Shown here: positions 1 to 8,995 of the stretch, piece after piece
Layout: each line of letters starts with the position of its first letter
Numbering within the stretch: the stretch's first letter is position 1
NCBI RefSeq assembly: GCF_001663775.1
Contig: NZ_KV467168.1
Coordinates: 1,896,870 to 1,960,869 of the forward strand
Origin: Arthrobacter sp. B6
GTDB taxonomy: Bacteria; Actinomycetota; Actinomycetes; Actinomycetales; Micrococcaceae
Length of the DNA: 64,000 bases
Direction of reading: 5' to 3'
Position numbers and translations under genes: made by a program
The notes under the pieces: model-generated
Told to the model about the DNA's origin: nothing
Databases searched by the model: none
Seen by the model: the letters and a program-made list of their open reading frames with translations, nothing else

Positions 1-981
1 CAGGTGGCAGCGGACCCAATGCCGGTTGGCCGGATCGCCCACCTGGTGCCGCACGGGTGCTGTGGCCGAGCAGGGCTGCTGCGGGTCGCCGTCGTAAGCG
101 CACGACGCCGGTTCCATCACCGCCGCCCGCAGCGCGGCCCGGGCGGACGGATCGTAGGATCCGGTGCGGGCAGGGTCGGGCACGGCCGACACGAGCAACC
201 GGGTGTAGGGGTGGGCAGGATTCGCCAGCAGGTCCAGTGATTCGCCTTCCTCCACCAGTTCGCCGGCAAACATCACGGCGATGCGGTCGGCGAGATAGCG
301 CGCGGAGGCGAGGTCGTGAGTGATGTACAGCATGGAGATGCCCTGCCGGTCACGGAGCCCGCGCAGCAGGTTCAGGATGCCAATCCGCACCGAGACATCC
401 AGCATGGAGGTGGGCTCGTCGGCGAGGATCACCTCGGGTTCGACAGCGAGGGCCCGCGCGATGGCAACCCTCTGGCGCTGGCCGCCGGAGAGCTCATGCG
501 GGTAGGAATTGAGCATGTCCGGAGTGAGGCCCACCGTGGTCATGAGTCCGTCCAGACGGCCGCGAAGTTCAGCGGGGTTTCCGGCTTTGCCGTGCAACGC
601 GAGGGACCGCGTCAGGAAATGGCCGATCCGGTGGACCGGATTAAGTGAGCCAAAAGGATCCTGGAAGACCATTTGCAGCTGCGCCCGGTAATCCTTGGAG
701 GCCTGGAACCGGTCACGCTTAAGGACGTTCACGCCGTCCAGCAGGATCTTGCCCGCGGTTGGCTTTTCGAGCCGTGCGATGCACCGGGCAAGGGTGCTCT
801 TACCGGAACCGGATTCGCCGACGAGGGCCACGATTTCGCCCCTGCCGATGCTGAGGTCCACCCCACCGAGGGCGCGGACAGTGGTACGGGAAAACAGGCC
901 GCCGCTGTGGAAGTCCTTGACCAGGCCACTAACCTCAAGGGCGGGGACTTCCGATTCCGATGCTTTGCTGTGGACGGTCAT
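1..981 (-). CDS. Oligopeptide-type ABC transporter ATP-binding protein (DppF/OppF-like), 3' end cut off by window
   Basis: Second ATPase of an oligopeptide/oligosaccharide-type ABC importer; it would power uptake from the cytoplasmic face. The reading frame opens at ATG 981 behind AAGGAG and stays open to base 1, so the C-terminus is missing. Visible motifs are Walker A GESGSGKST, signature LSGGQRQRVAIARAL, Walker B VILADEPTSMLD, and the start of the family C-terminal extension (NPAHPYTRLL, then a Cys-containing stretch). Its start overlaps the stop of the upstream ATPase gene by 4 bp (ATGA), so it is the last visible gene of the LacI-ABC operon. The substrate cannot be read from the sequence. 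Confidence 0.93.
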   Translation of the reverse strand, partial: MTVHSKASESEVPALEVSGLVKDFHSGGLFSRTTVRALGGVDLSIGRGEIVALVGESGSGKSTLARCIARLEKPTAGKILLDGVNVLKRDRFQASKDYRAQLQMVFQDPFGSLNPVHRIGHFLTRSLALHGKAGNPAELRGRLDGLMTTVGLTPDMLNSYPHELSGGQRQRVAIARALAVEPEVILADEPTSMLDVSVRIGILNLLRGLRDRQGISMLYITHDLASARYLADRIAVMFAGELVEEGESLDLLANPAHPYTRLLVSAVPDPARTGSYDPSARAALRAAVMEPASCAYDGDPQQPCSATAPVRHQVGDPANRHWVRCHL

Positions 982-1928
982 GAACGTGCTCCTTCGAGGA
1001 CGGCGGACTGATCCGCGGGCAGCGGCGCCACAAAGTGTCCTGGCGTTTCTTCCTGGAGGTCGGCAATGTTGCTGAACTTCACGCCGTCAGCCAGGCCTGT
1101 GAGGGGCACGCGCGGCCCGGTCAGGGGTGGAAACGCTCCCATCAACGCCTGCGTGTAGGGGTGGCGCGGGGCGGCGTGGATGTCCTTGGCCTTTGCAGTT
1201 TCCACGATCCGGCCGCCGTACATCACCGCCATCCGGTGCGAGAGTTCCACCATGAGTGACATGTCGTGCGTGATGAACAGGACGGAGAAGCCCAGCTGGT
1301 GCTGGAGCTCCTTGATCTGGGCCATGATCTCCTGCTGCACCACCACATCGAGGGCGGTGGTGGGTTCATCGAGGATCAGCAGGGACGGCTTGAGGGCCAC
1401 TGCCATGGCGATGACCGCACGCTGCCGCATGCCGCCGGAGAGCTGGTGGGGGTAGGACTTCAGCCGGGCTGGGTCGATCCGGACCAGTTCCAGCAGTTCC
1501 GCAGCCCTCCTGAGGGATTCCTTGCGGGAGTAGCCGGCGTGCGTGGTGTAGATATCCACGATCTGGTCGCCGATGGTCATCACAGGGTTGAGCGAGTTCA
1601 TGGCCGACTGGAAGACCATGGCCACGTCCTGCCAGCGGAAGCGCCGGAGCTCCTCCTTGCCCAGCGCCAGGACATCCTTGCCGCCGAACCGGATGCTGCC
1701 GCCGGCGATCTCCGCGGGGTCGCGCAGCAGCCGCATGATGGCGTTCGCGATGGTGGATTTGCCGCAGCCGGACTCGCCGGCCAGGCCAAAGATCTCGCCG
1801 GTGCCGATGCTGAAGGAGACGCGGTCAACAGCCGTGGTGGACCGGGTGTCGCCGCGGTACTTCACGGTGAGATCCTGGATCTCCAGCACGGGCTGATGCG
1901 AGCCTGGGGAGGTCTGGGAGACGGTCAT
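978..1928 (-). CDS. Oligopeptide-type ABC transporter ATP-binding protein (DppD/OppD-like)
   Basis: First ATPase of the importer, 316 aa. It has Walker A GESGCGKST at about residues 53-61, signature LSGGMRQRAVIAMA at about 164-177, Walker B LLILDEPTTALDV, switch His in ITHD, and the OppD-type tail HPYTQALMGAFPPL. It overlaps the upstream permease gene by ATGA and the next ATPase gene by ATGA, which indicates translational coupling. DppD/DppF-type ATPases normally form a heterodimer, so the two adjacent ATPases are expected to work together. Confidence 0.94.
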   Translation of the reverse strand: MTVSQTSPGSHQPVLEIQDLTVKYRGDTRSTTAVDRVSFSIGTGEIFGLAGESGCGKSTIANAIMRLLRDPAEIAGGSIRFGGKDVLALGKEELRRFRWQDVAMVFQSAMNSLNPVMTIGDQIVDIYTTHAGYSRKESLRRAAELLELVRIDPARLKSYPHQLSGGMRQRAVIAMAVALKPSLLILDEPTTALDVVVQQEIMAQIKELQHQLGFSVLFITHDMSLMVELSHRMAVMYGGRIVETAKAKDIHAAPRHPYTQALMGAFPPLTGPRVPLTGLADGVKFSNIADLQEETPGHFVAPLPADQSAVLEGARS

Positions 1929-2938
1929 GCCGCTGCTCTCTTTCCGGTAGGGATTTGGTTGGTTTTCGCGGTTTTCCTGATCTTCCGTAGTCGCGGATTC
2001 GTGACCTCATCCACCGCATAGTTGATCAGGGCCAGGGAGAAGGCCACGAGGGCGATGCACAGGCCCGAGGGCACGAACACCCACCAGCTGCCGGTGAGCA
2101 GGGCCCCTTCGTTGCCGGCCCAGTACAGGTTGTTGCCCCAGGAGACGGTGCTGACATCGCCGAGGCCCAGGAACTCAAGGCCGGCCTGCGCGCCAATGCC
2201 GTAGATGATGCAGGCCAGGAGGGTGCCCATCACGATGGAGGCCATGTTGGGCAGGATCTCGCCGAACATGATCCGCAGCGGCCGCTCGCCGGTGACAACG
2301 GCCGCCGCCACGAAGTCCTTGGAGCGAATGGACAGAGCCTGCGAGCGCAGCACGCGGGCGGAGCCAGCCCAGCCTGTGACCACCAGGACCAGGATCACGG
2401 TACCCAGGCCTGGCGGGAGGAAGGCGGCCAGGATCACCAGCAGCGGCAGGCCGGGAAGCAACAGGAAGACGTTGGTGGTGAGGGACAGTGCCTCGTCGAT
2501 GAACTTGCCGAAGTACGCGGAGGCAAGGCCCACCAGGATGCCGATGAAGGTGGAGGCGAAGCCCACTGTGAGGCCCACGAACAGGGAACTGCGGGCACCG
2601 TGGATGGTGAGGGCCAGGACGTCCTGACCTTTCGCCGTGGTCCCAAGCCAGAATTCGGCGTCCGGTTCCTGGGATGCCATTCCGGTGATCTTGGAGGGGT
2701 TGTCGGGGTACAGGACAGGTGCCAGGAGCGCCAGTGCGATGAACACCAGGAGAATGGCGGCGCCGGTCATCGCCTTCTTGTTGGTCAGCAGACCGTGCAC
2801 CAGGCCCTGGTTGGACCGGCGGACAGAGCCTCCGGAAGGAAGCCCGGCGCCGCCGTCGGGAGTTTTGCCGGTGAGCGGATCCACGGCACGGGTCTCGCCG
2901 GGGAGGCTGGAAGCTGTGTTTGCGATGGAAGTGGTCAT
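1925..2938 (-). CDS. ABC transporter permease (DppC/OppC-like)
   Basis: Inner-membrane permease, 337 aa. A hydrophilic N-terminus of about 50 residues precedes the first membrane helix (ILLVFIALALLAPVLYP), followed by the extracytoplasmic WLGTTAKGQDVL typical of OppC proteins and several further helices. The EAA-type loop that contacts the ATPase is visible around AAAVVTGERPLRIMFGEILPN. ATG 2938 has AGGA upstream. It lies 8 bp after the DppB-like gene and overlaps the ATPase gene, so it is inside the operon. Its partner permease is the preceding gene. Confidence 0.93.
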   Translation of the reverse strand: MTTSIANTASSLPGETRAVDPLTGKTPDGGAGLPSGGSVRRSNQGLVHGLLTNKKAMTGAAILLVFIALALLAPVLYPDNPSKITGMASQEPDAEFWLGTTAKGQDVLALTIHGARSSLFVGLTVGFASTFIGILVGLASAYFGKFIDEALSLTTNVFLLLPGLPLLVILAAFLPPGLGTVILVLVVTGWAGSARVLRSQALSIRSKDFVAAAVVTGERPLRIMFGEILPNMASIVMGTLLACIIYGIGAQAGLEFLGLGDVSTVSWGNNLYWAGNEGALLTGSWWVFVPSGLCIALVAFSLALINYAVDEVTNPRLRKIRKTAKTNQIPTGKRAAA

Positions 2939-2946
2939 GATCAGTC

Positions 2947-3924
2947 CTAGTTGCTGCGCACGCGCGGGTCGAGGCGGACGTAGAGGATGTCCACCAGGAA
3001 ATTGGCCAGCAGCACCGCGGCCGTGATGGTCAGGAACAGCCCCTGCATCAGCGGGTAGTCCAGTCCCTGCACGGCGGCCAGCAGCTGGTAGCCGACGCCG
3101 GGGTAGGCAAACACCACTTCCGTCAGGAGCGCGCCGCCCACCACAAAGCCAAGGCTCATACCAAATGCCGTGACGGACGGCAGCATGGCGTTGCGGGCGG
3201 CGTAGCGGAACATAATGCGGCCCGGGCGCAGGCCTTTCGCCTGGGCCATGGTGATGTAATCCTCGGCGTTGGTGGCGATCATGGTGTTGCGCATGCCCAG
3301 CATCCAGCCGCCGATCGAAACCAACACGATGGTGAGGGCGGGCAGCACCAGGTGCATGCCGACGTCGGACACGAACGCCCAGCTGTAGCTCGGCTCGATG
3401 GTGTCGCTGAAGGCGTGCCGGATGGGGAACCAGCCCAAGGTGACGCCGAACAGGTAGAGGGCGCCCATGGCGAGCCAGAAGTAGGGAAAGGATCCGATGA
3501 AGATCAGGAGCGGCGGAAGGGCCGAGTCAACGGCTCCGCCGCGGCGCCAGGCGGCCAGGATTCCCAGCAGGTTGCCTACGACGGCGGCAATCACCAGGGC
3601 GGTTCCGCCCAGCAGGAGCGTCCAGCCCACCTGCGAGCCGATCACCTCCGTGACCGGGGCGGGGAAGCGGGAGATGGAGACCCCCATCTGGCCGGTGATC
3701 ATGTTGTGGACGTAGCCGACGTACTGCTCCCATAGGGGCCGGTCGTCCACGCCGAGCAGTTTGCGCAGCTGCTCGATCTGCTCAGGCTGCATCCGGTCCT
3801 GGGTGCGGGCGAACATGCGGGATACGGGGTCACCGGGCATAAAGCGAGGGAGCAGGAAATTCAGGGTGATGGACACCCAGAAGGCAATCAGGTAGAAACC
3901 CAGGCGGCGCAGGATAAAGCGCAC
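2947..3924 (-). CDS. ABC transporter permease (DppB/OppB-like)
   Basis: Permease of about 325 aa. I place the start at GTG 3924 (VRFILRRLGFYLIAFWVSI), which has GGAGGG close upstream. The in-frame ATG at 4023 would add about 33 proline-rich residues not typical of the family. Family features are an N-terminal helix followed by LLPRFMPGDPV, a cytoplasmic region with the leucine-rich LLGVDDRPLWEQY, and an EAA-like loop (YITMAQAKGLRPGRIMFRYAARNAMLP). It follows the binding-protein gene and precedes the DppC-like partner. Confidence 0.9.
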   Translation of the reverse strand: MRFILRRLGFYLIAFWVSITLNFLLPRFMPGDPVSRMFARTQDRMQPEQIEQLRKLLGVDDRPLWEQYVGYVHNMITGQMGVSISRFPAPVTEVIGSQVGWTLLLGGTALVIAAVVGNLLGILAAWRRGGAVDSALPPLLIFIGSFPYFWLAMGALYLFGVTLGWFPIRHAFSDTIEPSYSWAFVSDVGMHLVLPALTIVLVSIGGWMLGMRNTMIATNAEDYITMAQAKGLRPGRIMFRYAARNAMLPSVTAFGMSLGFVVGGALLTEVVFAYPGVGYQLLAAVQGLDYPLMQGLFLTITAAVLLANFLVDILYVRLDPRVRSN

Positions 3925-4077
3925 GGTTTCCCTCCATTCGGGAATTGCGGAAAGTTTGGGTGGCGGGCCCGGCTGCTGCCGTGGAGGCGGCAGCCGCCGG
4001 GCCCGCTTGGTGGCTGGGCCCACGCCGTCAGGGTTCCCTGGCCAAAACGAAGCGAGGTCAGGGTGTGGCGGTGGGGA

Positions 4078-5751
4078 TTACTTGCGGGGTTCCAGCGTCG
4101 TCAGGACCAGCACCGTGGTGGGAGTCCGGACGGAGAGCGTGGCGTACGGGTTGTCCGCAGTGGGCCAGCCCGTGAACCGGGTGTCGGTGAAGGCTCCCCA
4201 TTCCGGTCCGGCGAACAGCGGGATGACCGGGGCCAGGGAGCTGTACTCTTCCTGGAGCTTGTCCACGACGTCGTGCTGGGTGTCCTCATCGGCGGCAGCC
4301 GCGAATTCGGTCAGGAGGGCGTCGGCGTCCGGGGCAGCGAAGCGGTGGTAGTTCTCGAAGGCCTTCTCCCCCACCGGCTTGACCGTGGCCGATCCCATCA
4401 GGCCGGCGAAGTACTTGTACGGGCTGGGGTCGTTGGCGCTCCACACGATGCCGGAGTCGAAGTCGCCCGTCTCGTAGCCAGCCACCACGGCGGCCCAGTC
4501 CGGGGAGTCAACCTTGGCAGTGACGCCGATTTCCGCGAGGTTCTGGGAGATCACGTTGGCCACGGAAAGCCAGTCGGAGGATGCAGCGCCAACGGAGATC
4601 TTGAACTCGAAGGGCTTGCCGTCCTTCAGCGTGCGCTTGCCGTCGGCGCCCTTGGCGTAGCCTGCGTCGTCCAGGATCTTGTTTGCGGCGTCCAAGTCGA
4701 GCTTGGTCCAGTCACAGTTGTCCTGGACTTCTTTGTTCTTCCAGGTCTCATAGTTGCCGGACAGGCCGGTGCAGTCTGCAGGCTTGGTGTAGCCGCTCAT
4801 GCCGATCTTGGTCACCTGGTCCCGGTCCACGGCCATGCTGAGCGCCTTACGGACGTCGGTGTCGTTGAACGGGGCCTTGGTGGTGTTGAGCTGCCAGTTG
4901 ATCATGGCGCCCGTGGGCGGGAACCAGTATTTGCGGTGCTCGGGATCTTTGGAGATAAACGTCTTTTCGATGTTGGGCATGTACTGCGGGGCCCAGTCCA
5001 CGTCGCCGTTGGCCGCGGCGAGGTTGGCGCCGTCGTTTCCTGCGAAGGCGAGCATTTTGATGCCGGCGATCTTCTGTTTCTCCGGCTGCCAGTAGTTGGG
5101 GTTCTTCTTCAGCACGAAGGACTGCGCCTGGAAGGTGTCCACCTCGGTGTAGGGTCCGGTGCCAACAGGCGTTTCGTTGGCTTCCTTCTCGGGGTCGGCG
5201 AGCTTTGACCACACGTGGTCCGGGAGGATACTCAGCTGGCCGAGGTCGTAGAGGGCCGGTGACCACGGGGTTTTGAAACTGAACGTGACCTTGTCGGCGC
5301 CCTCGGCGGTCACTGTTTCCAGGTAGTCGTAGCCGCCTTTGATCTTTTTCTGCAGGGCGAATGTGGTGACCACGTCGGCGGGGACCAGGGGCTGGCCGTC
5401 GGACCACTTCACGCCGTCGCGGAGCGTGAAGGTGATGGATTTTCCGTCCTCGGCCGCTGTCCATTCAGTAGCGAGCCAGGGGGTGGTGTCGCCCTCGGCA
5501 GGGTTGTAGATGAGCAGGGATTCGTAGATCGCCTGCTGCGTCATGGGGGCTACAGTGGGCGCGAACGGGTTGAAGTTGCGGACAAACGTGCCCATGTCCT
5601 CGCGGGGAATGGTCAGGAGGGCGCTTTCTGCTGAGCCGCCGGCGTTGGACTGGCTACCCTGGTTGGCCGAGCAGCCGGTAAGCAGTAGGGCACCCACGGC
5701 CAGGCCGGCCGCCGTGATGCGGGCAGACCTGAGGAATCGCGATTGTGTCAT
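4078..5751 (-). CDS. ABC transporter substrate-binding lipoprotein, solute-binding family 5
   Basis: Extracellular receptor of the importer, 557 aa, anchored through a lipobox (ALLLTGC, Cys at residue 27). It shows the family-5 layout: an N-terminal QAIYESLLIYNP and the conserved TPWLATEWTAAEDGKSITFTLRDGVKWSDG type segment, later VGTGPY and a long C-terminal lobe. Family 5 proteins bind peptides, nickel, and in several bacteria oligosaccharides. The LacI-type regulator next door makes a sugar or glycoside ligand plausible, which is inference. It is the second gene of the operon, 76 bp after the regulator gene. Confidence 0.93.
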   Translation of the reverse strand: MTQSRFLRSARITAAGLAVGALLLTGCSANQGSQSNAGGSAESALLTIPREDMGTFVRNFNPFAPTVAPMTQQAIYESLLIYNPAEGDTTPWLATEWTAAEDGKSITFTLRDGVKWSDGQPLVPADVVTTFALQKKIKGGYDYLETVTAEGADKVTFSFKTPWSPALYDLGQLSILPDHVWSKLADPEKEANETPVGTGPYTEVDTFQAQSFVLKKNPNYWQPEKQKIAGIKMLAFAGNDGANLAAANGDVDWAPQYMPNIEKTFISKDPEHRKYWFPPTGAMINWQLNTTKAPFNDTDVRKALSMAVDRDQVTKIGMSGYTKPADCTGLSGNYETWKNKEVQDNCDWTKLDLDAANKILDDAGYAKGADGKRTLKDGKPFEFKISVGAASSDWLSVANVISQNLAEIGVTAKVDSPDWAAVVAGYETGDFDSGIVWSANDPSPYKYFAGLMGSATVKPVGEKAFENYHRFAAPDADALLTEFAAAADEDTQHDVVDKLQEEYSSLAPVIPLFAGPEWGAFTDTRFTGWPTADNPYATLSVRTPTTVLVLTTLEPRK

Positions 5752-5805
5752 GATGGATATCTCTTTCCTCTCTTCATCGCTGAAGGTGAAGGTGGTTGGG
5801 GGTTG

Positions 5806-5840
5806 CTTTTCAGTAGTTGATTTGCCGTCAGACTGAAAAG
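5806..5840 (-). other. Inverted repeat at the lacI-type gene stop codon
   Basis: CTTTTCAGT at 5806-5814 is the exact complement of ACTGAAAAG at 5832-5840, with a 17-nt loop. The 5832-5840 arm overlaps the last sense codons of the regulator gene. The structure sits between the regulator and the binding-protein gene, where it could reduce read-through, stabilise the distal mRNA or act as an internal operator. No long T-run follows, so it is not a classic terminator. Confidence 0.5.
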
Positions 5841-6886
5841 CGTTCTAGCAGCGGACAGTCGACCATCTGCTGATGGGCGGTGATCGGCTGTCCTGCTGTA
5901 AGGCTTGCGAGTGTCTGGACACCCAGCGCACCCATCTCCTCGAAGGGCAACGCAACCGTGGTCAGTTTCGGCCTGAGGTAGGCCGCAATGAGTTCCTGGT
6001 TGTCGAAGCCGATCACGGCGATGTCTTGGGGGATGGCGAGCCCGCGCTCCTTGATGGCGTCGTAAGCGCCCATAGCCATCCGGTCGTTGAGGCAGAACAG
6101 GGCAGATGGCCTGCCTGCCCCAGCCGGGTATTTATCAAGAATCCTGCAGGCGGCCTCGTAGCCGCCGTCCGCCGTCGCGTATCCCGAGACGACAAGATCA
6201 GGATCCAGTTCCAGCCCCGCTCCGGCGAGTGCTTCGCGGCAGCCCTCCAGTCGTCCGACGGCGGCTGGAATGTCCGGATCCAGGTTGATGACACCGATCC
6301 TGGTGTGGCCGGCCTGGAGCAGCCGTTCGACGGCGACGCGGCCGCCGGCGCGCTCGTCCGGGACGATCGAGGGCAGCTTCCCGTCCGCGTCAAAGCAGTT
6401 GATCAGGACGGTGGGCACCTCGTTGGCGCTTTTGGGAACGTGCACGGCCCGGTGGAAGGTGGCCGCGTAGAGAAGTCCTTCCACTCTTTGCTCAAGCAGC
6501 TTTTCAAAGGCTGCATCTTCCATGCCCTCGTTTGGTCCTACTGCATCGGCCTGGTCGGAGGGGGCAATGAGCAGGAACCGTCGGGACAGCCAGGCTTGGT
6601 CCTGCGCGCCCTTGATGATGTCTACGGCGAACGGTGCCGTGACGATCTCCGTGACGATGCCGTACCAGTCGCTGCGCTGCGATGCCAGGGCGCGCGCCCC
6701 GGCGTTGGGCCTGTAGCCGAGTGCCTGGACGGCTTCGAGGATCCGAGTGCGGGTTTCCGCGGAGATGCTGGCGTTCTCCCTCTTGCTGAGGACGAAGGAG
6801 ACCGCAGTGCGGGACACTCCGGCGTGCTTGGCGACGTCAGCCATGGTGACGCCGCGTGTTGCTGCCACAGGTGGGGTGTTCGCCAT
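5828..6886 (-). CDS. LacI/GalR-family transcriptional regulator
   Basis: 352 aa. An N-terminal LacI-type HTH (VTMADVAKHAGVSRTAVSFVLSK, about residues 13-35) is followed by the hinge region (RILEAVQALGYRPNAGARAL) and a periplasmic-binding-protein-like sensor domain with the common PSALFCLNDRMAMGAYDAIKERG and IAVIGFDNQEL segments. ATG 6886 has GGAG upstream. It is the promoter-proximal gene of the ABC importer operon and lies immediately downstream of two ACGCGCGT palindromes, so autorepression and control of the importer are likely. The inducer is unknown; LacI context favours a sugar. Confidence 0.94.
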   Translation of the reverse strand: MANTPPVAATRGVTMADVAKHAGVSRTAVSFVLSKRENASISAETRTRILEAVQALGYRPNAGARALASQRSDWYGIVTEIVTAPFAVDIIKGAQDQAWLSRRFLLIAPSDQADAVGPNEGMEDAAFEKLLEQRVEGLLYAATFHRAVHVPKSANEVPTVLINCFDADGKLPSIVPDERAGGRVAVERLLQAGHTRIGVINLDPDIPAAVGRLEGCREALAGAGLELDPDLVVSGYATADGGYEAACRILDKYPAGAGRPSALFCLNDRMAMGAYDAIKERGLAIPQDIAVIGFDNQELIAAYLRPKLTTVALPFEEMGALGVQTLASLTAGQPITAHQQMVDCPLLERFSV

Positions 6887-6944
6887 TGAATGCTCCGGAA
6901 TCCGTACTTGGGCCGGCCGGTAGTGGCCAGCATGGGTACCTTGG

Positions 6945-6988
6945 TAACGCGCGTTAGTTTGAGCGTGTGATTTAGATTACGCGCGTTA
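6945..6988. promoter_or_regulatory. Tandem palindromic operators for the LacI-type regulator
   Basis: TAACGCGCGTTA at 6945-6956 is a perfect 12-bp palindrome. A second near-palindrome, TTACGCGCGTTA, lies at 6977-6988. Their centres are 32 bp apart, about three helical turns, so two dimers could bind the same face of the DNA. The shared ACGCGCGT core has the central CG typical of LacI-family operators. The pair lies about 60-100 bp upstream of the regulator start codon. Confidence 0.72.
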
Positions 6989-7040
6989 GTTCCCGGCTGT
7001 CAATAGCGGAGGGGGAGGAACCGAACAGGGCGGACAGCAC

Positions 7041-7070
7041 AAAGCACCGGTCCGAAAGAACCGGTGCTTT
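7041..7070 (-). terminator. Hairpin terminator after the BCCT gene
   Basis: AAAGCACCGGT at 7041-7051 pairs perfectly with ACCGGTGCTTT at 7060-7070 around an 8-nt loop. The A and T runs at the two ends make it usable on either strand. It lies 48 bp past the BCCT stop codon and would insulate that gene from the LacI promoter region. Confidence 0.75.
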
Positions 7071-7117
7071 ACGCGACGCCGCCCGCTACCGGGCGTACTG
7101 CCAGAGGAGCAGACCGC

Positions 7118-8995
7118 CTACTTATCAGGCCAGCGAGTCCCGTCGTGGGGACCGTTCCGCTCCGCAGGACCAGTCCGGACTTCCGCGTGGTCCCCCGCTG
7201 CCAACCGCTCGCTCAGCTGCGTCTCCACGGCCTCACTGACCTGGTCCGCCACGTGCTCCTGGTAGTGCTCCTGGACCGAATCATGGATCTGCTCAGCAAC
7301 ATGCTCCTGATAGTGCTCCTGGACCGAATCATGCATGGAGTCCTGCATTTGCTCTGCGACATGGGCAGTCAACTGCTCGCGGGCCAGCCTGCGTTGTGCG
7401 CGCATCAAGATGGTGTGCTCCCGGTGGAAGGCCTTGGCCGTAGAGATGCACATCAGGATGATCACCACGCTGAAGGGCACGGCTGTCAGGATCGCCGCCG
7501 TCTGTATGGCCTGCAGGCCGTTGGCCAGGAGCAGTGCGATGGCAACAGCTGCGGCCGAAAGTGCCCAGAAGATGCGCAGCCAGTTCTTGGGCTCCACATC
7601 GCCGCCGGTGGAAATCATGCCCATCACCAGCGACCCGGAGTCCGCCGACGTGATGAAGAATATGGCGATCAGGAGAACGGCGCCCACAGTCAGGACAGGT
7701 CCGCCGGGAAGGCTGCCCAGCAGGCCAAACAGCGCGCCCTCGGTATCCACGCTGCCGTCCTCGCCAATCAGCCCTCCGACTCCGAACAGCTCGCGGTGCA
7801 TCGCTGCGCCGCCCAGGACGGAGAACCACAAGAAGCCGACGGTGGTAGGCACCAGGAGGACGCCGGCAACGAACTGCCGGACCGTGCGGCCCTTGGAAAT
7901 ACGGGCGATGAAGATCCCCACGAACGGTGCCCACGAGATCCACCATCCCCAGTAGAAAGTGGTCCAGGCCGCCTGCCAGGCCTCACCCTCTGCGCCGGAG
8001 AAGGCCAACGTGTTGAAGGTAAGGCCGAGGACATTCTGCAGGTAGTGGCCGATCGACTGCACGAACTCGCGCAGCAGGAACAGGGTCGGGCCAGTGAAGA
8101 GCACCACAAGCATCAGCAGCGCGGCGAGGACCAGGTTGGTGTTGGATAGCCACTTCATGCCCCTGCCCACACCCGACACCACGGAGACGATGGTCAAGGT
8201 GATGATGCAAAGGATCAAGGCGATCTGCGTCATGGTTGTGGCCTGAAGGATGTTCGCCTGCTCCAGTCCCGCAGAGATCTGCAGGACTCCGAGACCCAGC
8301 GACGTGGCGACACCGAAGAGCGTGCCTACCAGCGCCACGATGTCGATGACGTTGCCCCAGCCGCCGGCGACGCGCTTGCGGCCCAGGAGCGGCTCCAGCG
8401 TCCAGCGGATGGAAATTGGCCGGCTCCTGCGGTGCACCGCGTAAGCGATGGATACGCCCACCACCACATAGATGGCCCAGGCATGAAGTCCCCAATGAAG
8501 GTAGGTCTGCGTCATGGCATGCTGGGCGAGCTCCAACGGCGAACCTTCAACGCCCGGTGGCGGCGCCGCAAGATGGTTAAGGGGTTCCGCCACGCCAAAG
8601 AAGACCAGGCCAATTCCCATGCCCGCCGCGAACAGCAGGGCGAACCAGGACATTACGGAAAACTCGGGTTCGTCCTCGTCCTTGCCCAGCTTGATGTCGC
8701 CGTAGCGGCTGAGTCCGATCCACAGGGCAAAAACCACAAAGAGTGCTACGGCGGCGACGTAGTACCAGCCGAACCATCTGATGACGTTGCCTTGGATGCC
8801 GGTGAAAACATCCGTGGCTGCCGCGGGAAAAAACGTGGCGAAGAGGACAAATACGATGATGGTCATGGCTGCTGGCCAGAAGACCCATTTGGCCAGTTTC
8901 TGGTCGCTTGGAGGCTGGCCCCGCCTGTCTCCGGTCGTCGGCGGCGCTGCCTCCTGCGATTGACTGATGGTCCTGGTGCCTCGTGTGGCGGACAT
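7118..8995 (-). CDS. BCCT-family betaine/carnitine/choline-type transporter
   Basis: Secondary carrier for quaternary-ammonium compatible solutes, 625 aa from ATG 8995, chosen because AAGGAG lies 7-8 nt upstream; an in-frame start at 9187 has no such signal. About twelve hydrophobic helices are visible. The glycine-rich segment AAGMGIGLVFFGVAEPL and the signature FYWGWWISWAPFVGIFIARIS are the two diagnostic BCCT motifs. The C-terminal tail is long, charged and contains two 16-residue repeats (HDSVQEHYQEHVAEQI). In BetP-type relatives the C-terminal tail takes part in osmosensing. A glycine-betaine substrate is likely but not provable here. Confidence 0.94.
   Translation of the reverse strand: MSATRGTRTISQSQEAAPPTTGDRRGQPPSDQKLAKWVFWPAAMTIIVFVLFATFFPAAATDVFTGIQGNVIRWFGWYYVAAVALFVVFALWIGLSRYGDIKLGKDEDEPEFSVMSWFALLFAAGMGIGLVFFGVAEPLNHLAAPPPGVEGSPLELAQHAMTQTYLHWGLHAWAIYVVVGVSIAYAVHRRSRPISIRWTLEPLLGRKRVAGGWGNVIDIVALVGTLFGVATSLGLGVLQISAGLEQANILQATTMTQIALILCIITLTIVSVVSGVGRGMKWLSNTNLVLAALLMLVVLFTGPTLFLLREFVQSIGHYLQNVLGLTFNTLAFSGAEGEAWQAAWTTFYWGWWISWAPFVGIFIARISKGRTVRQFVAGVLLVPTTVGFLWFSVLGGAAMHRELFGVGGLIGEDGSVDTEGALFGLLGSLPGGPVLTVGAVLLIAIFFITSADSGSLVMGMISTGGDVEPKNWLRIFWALSAAAVAIALLLANGLQAIQTAAILTAVPFSVVIILMCISTAKAFHREHTILMRAQRRLAREQLTAHVAEQMQDSMHDSVQEHYQEHVAEQIHDSVQEHYQEHVADQVSEAVETQLSERLAAGDHAEVRTGPAERNGPHDGTRWPDK
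7253..7348 (-). repeat. 48-bp tandem repeat encoding the BCCT tail
   Basis: Two nearly identical 48-bp units (starting at 7253 and 7301 on the + strand) encode 16-residue repeats with the pattern HDSVQEHYQEHVA(E/D)Q(I/V). Each unit is predicted helical and rich in Glu, Gln and His. The period is an exact multiple of three, so copy number can change without breaking the frame. Confidence 0.8.
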
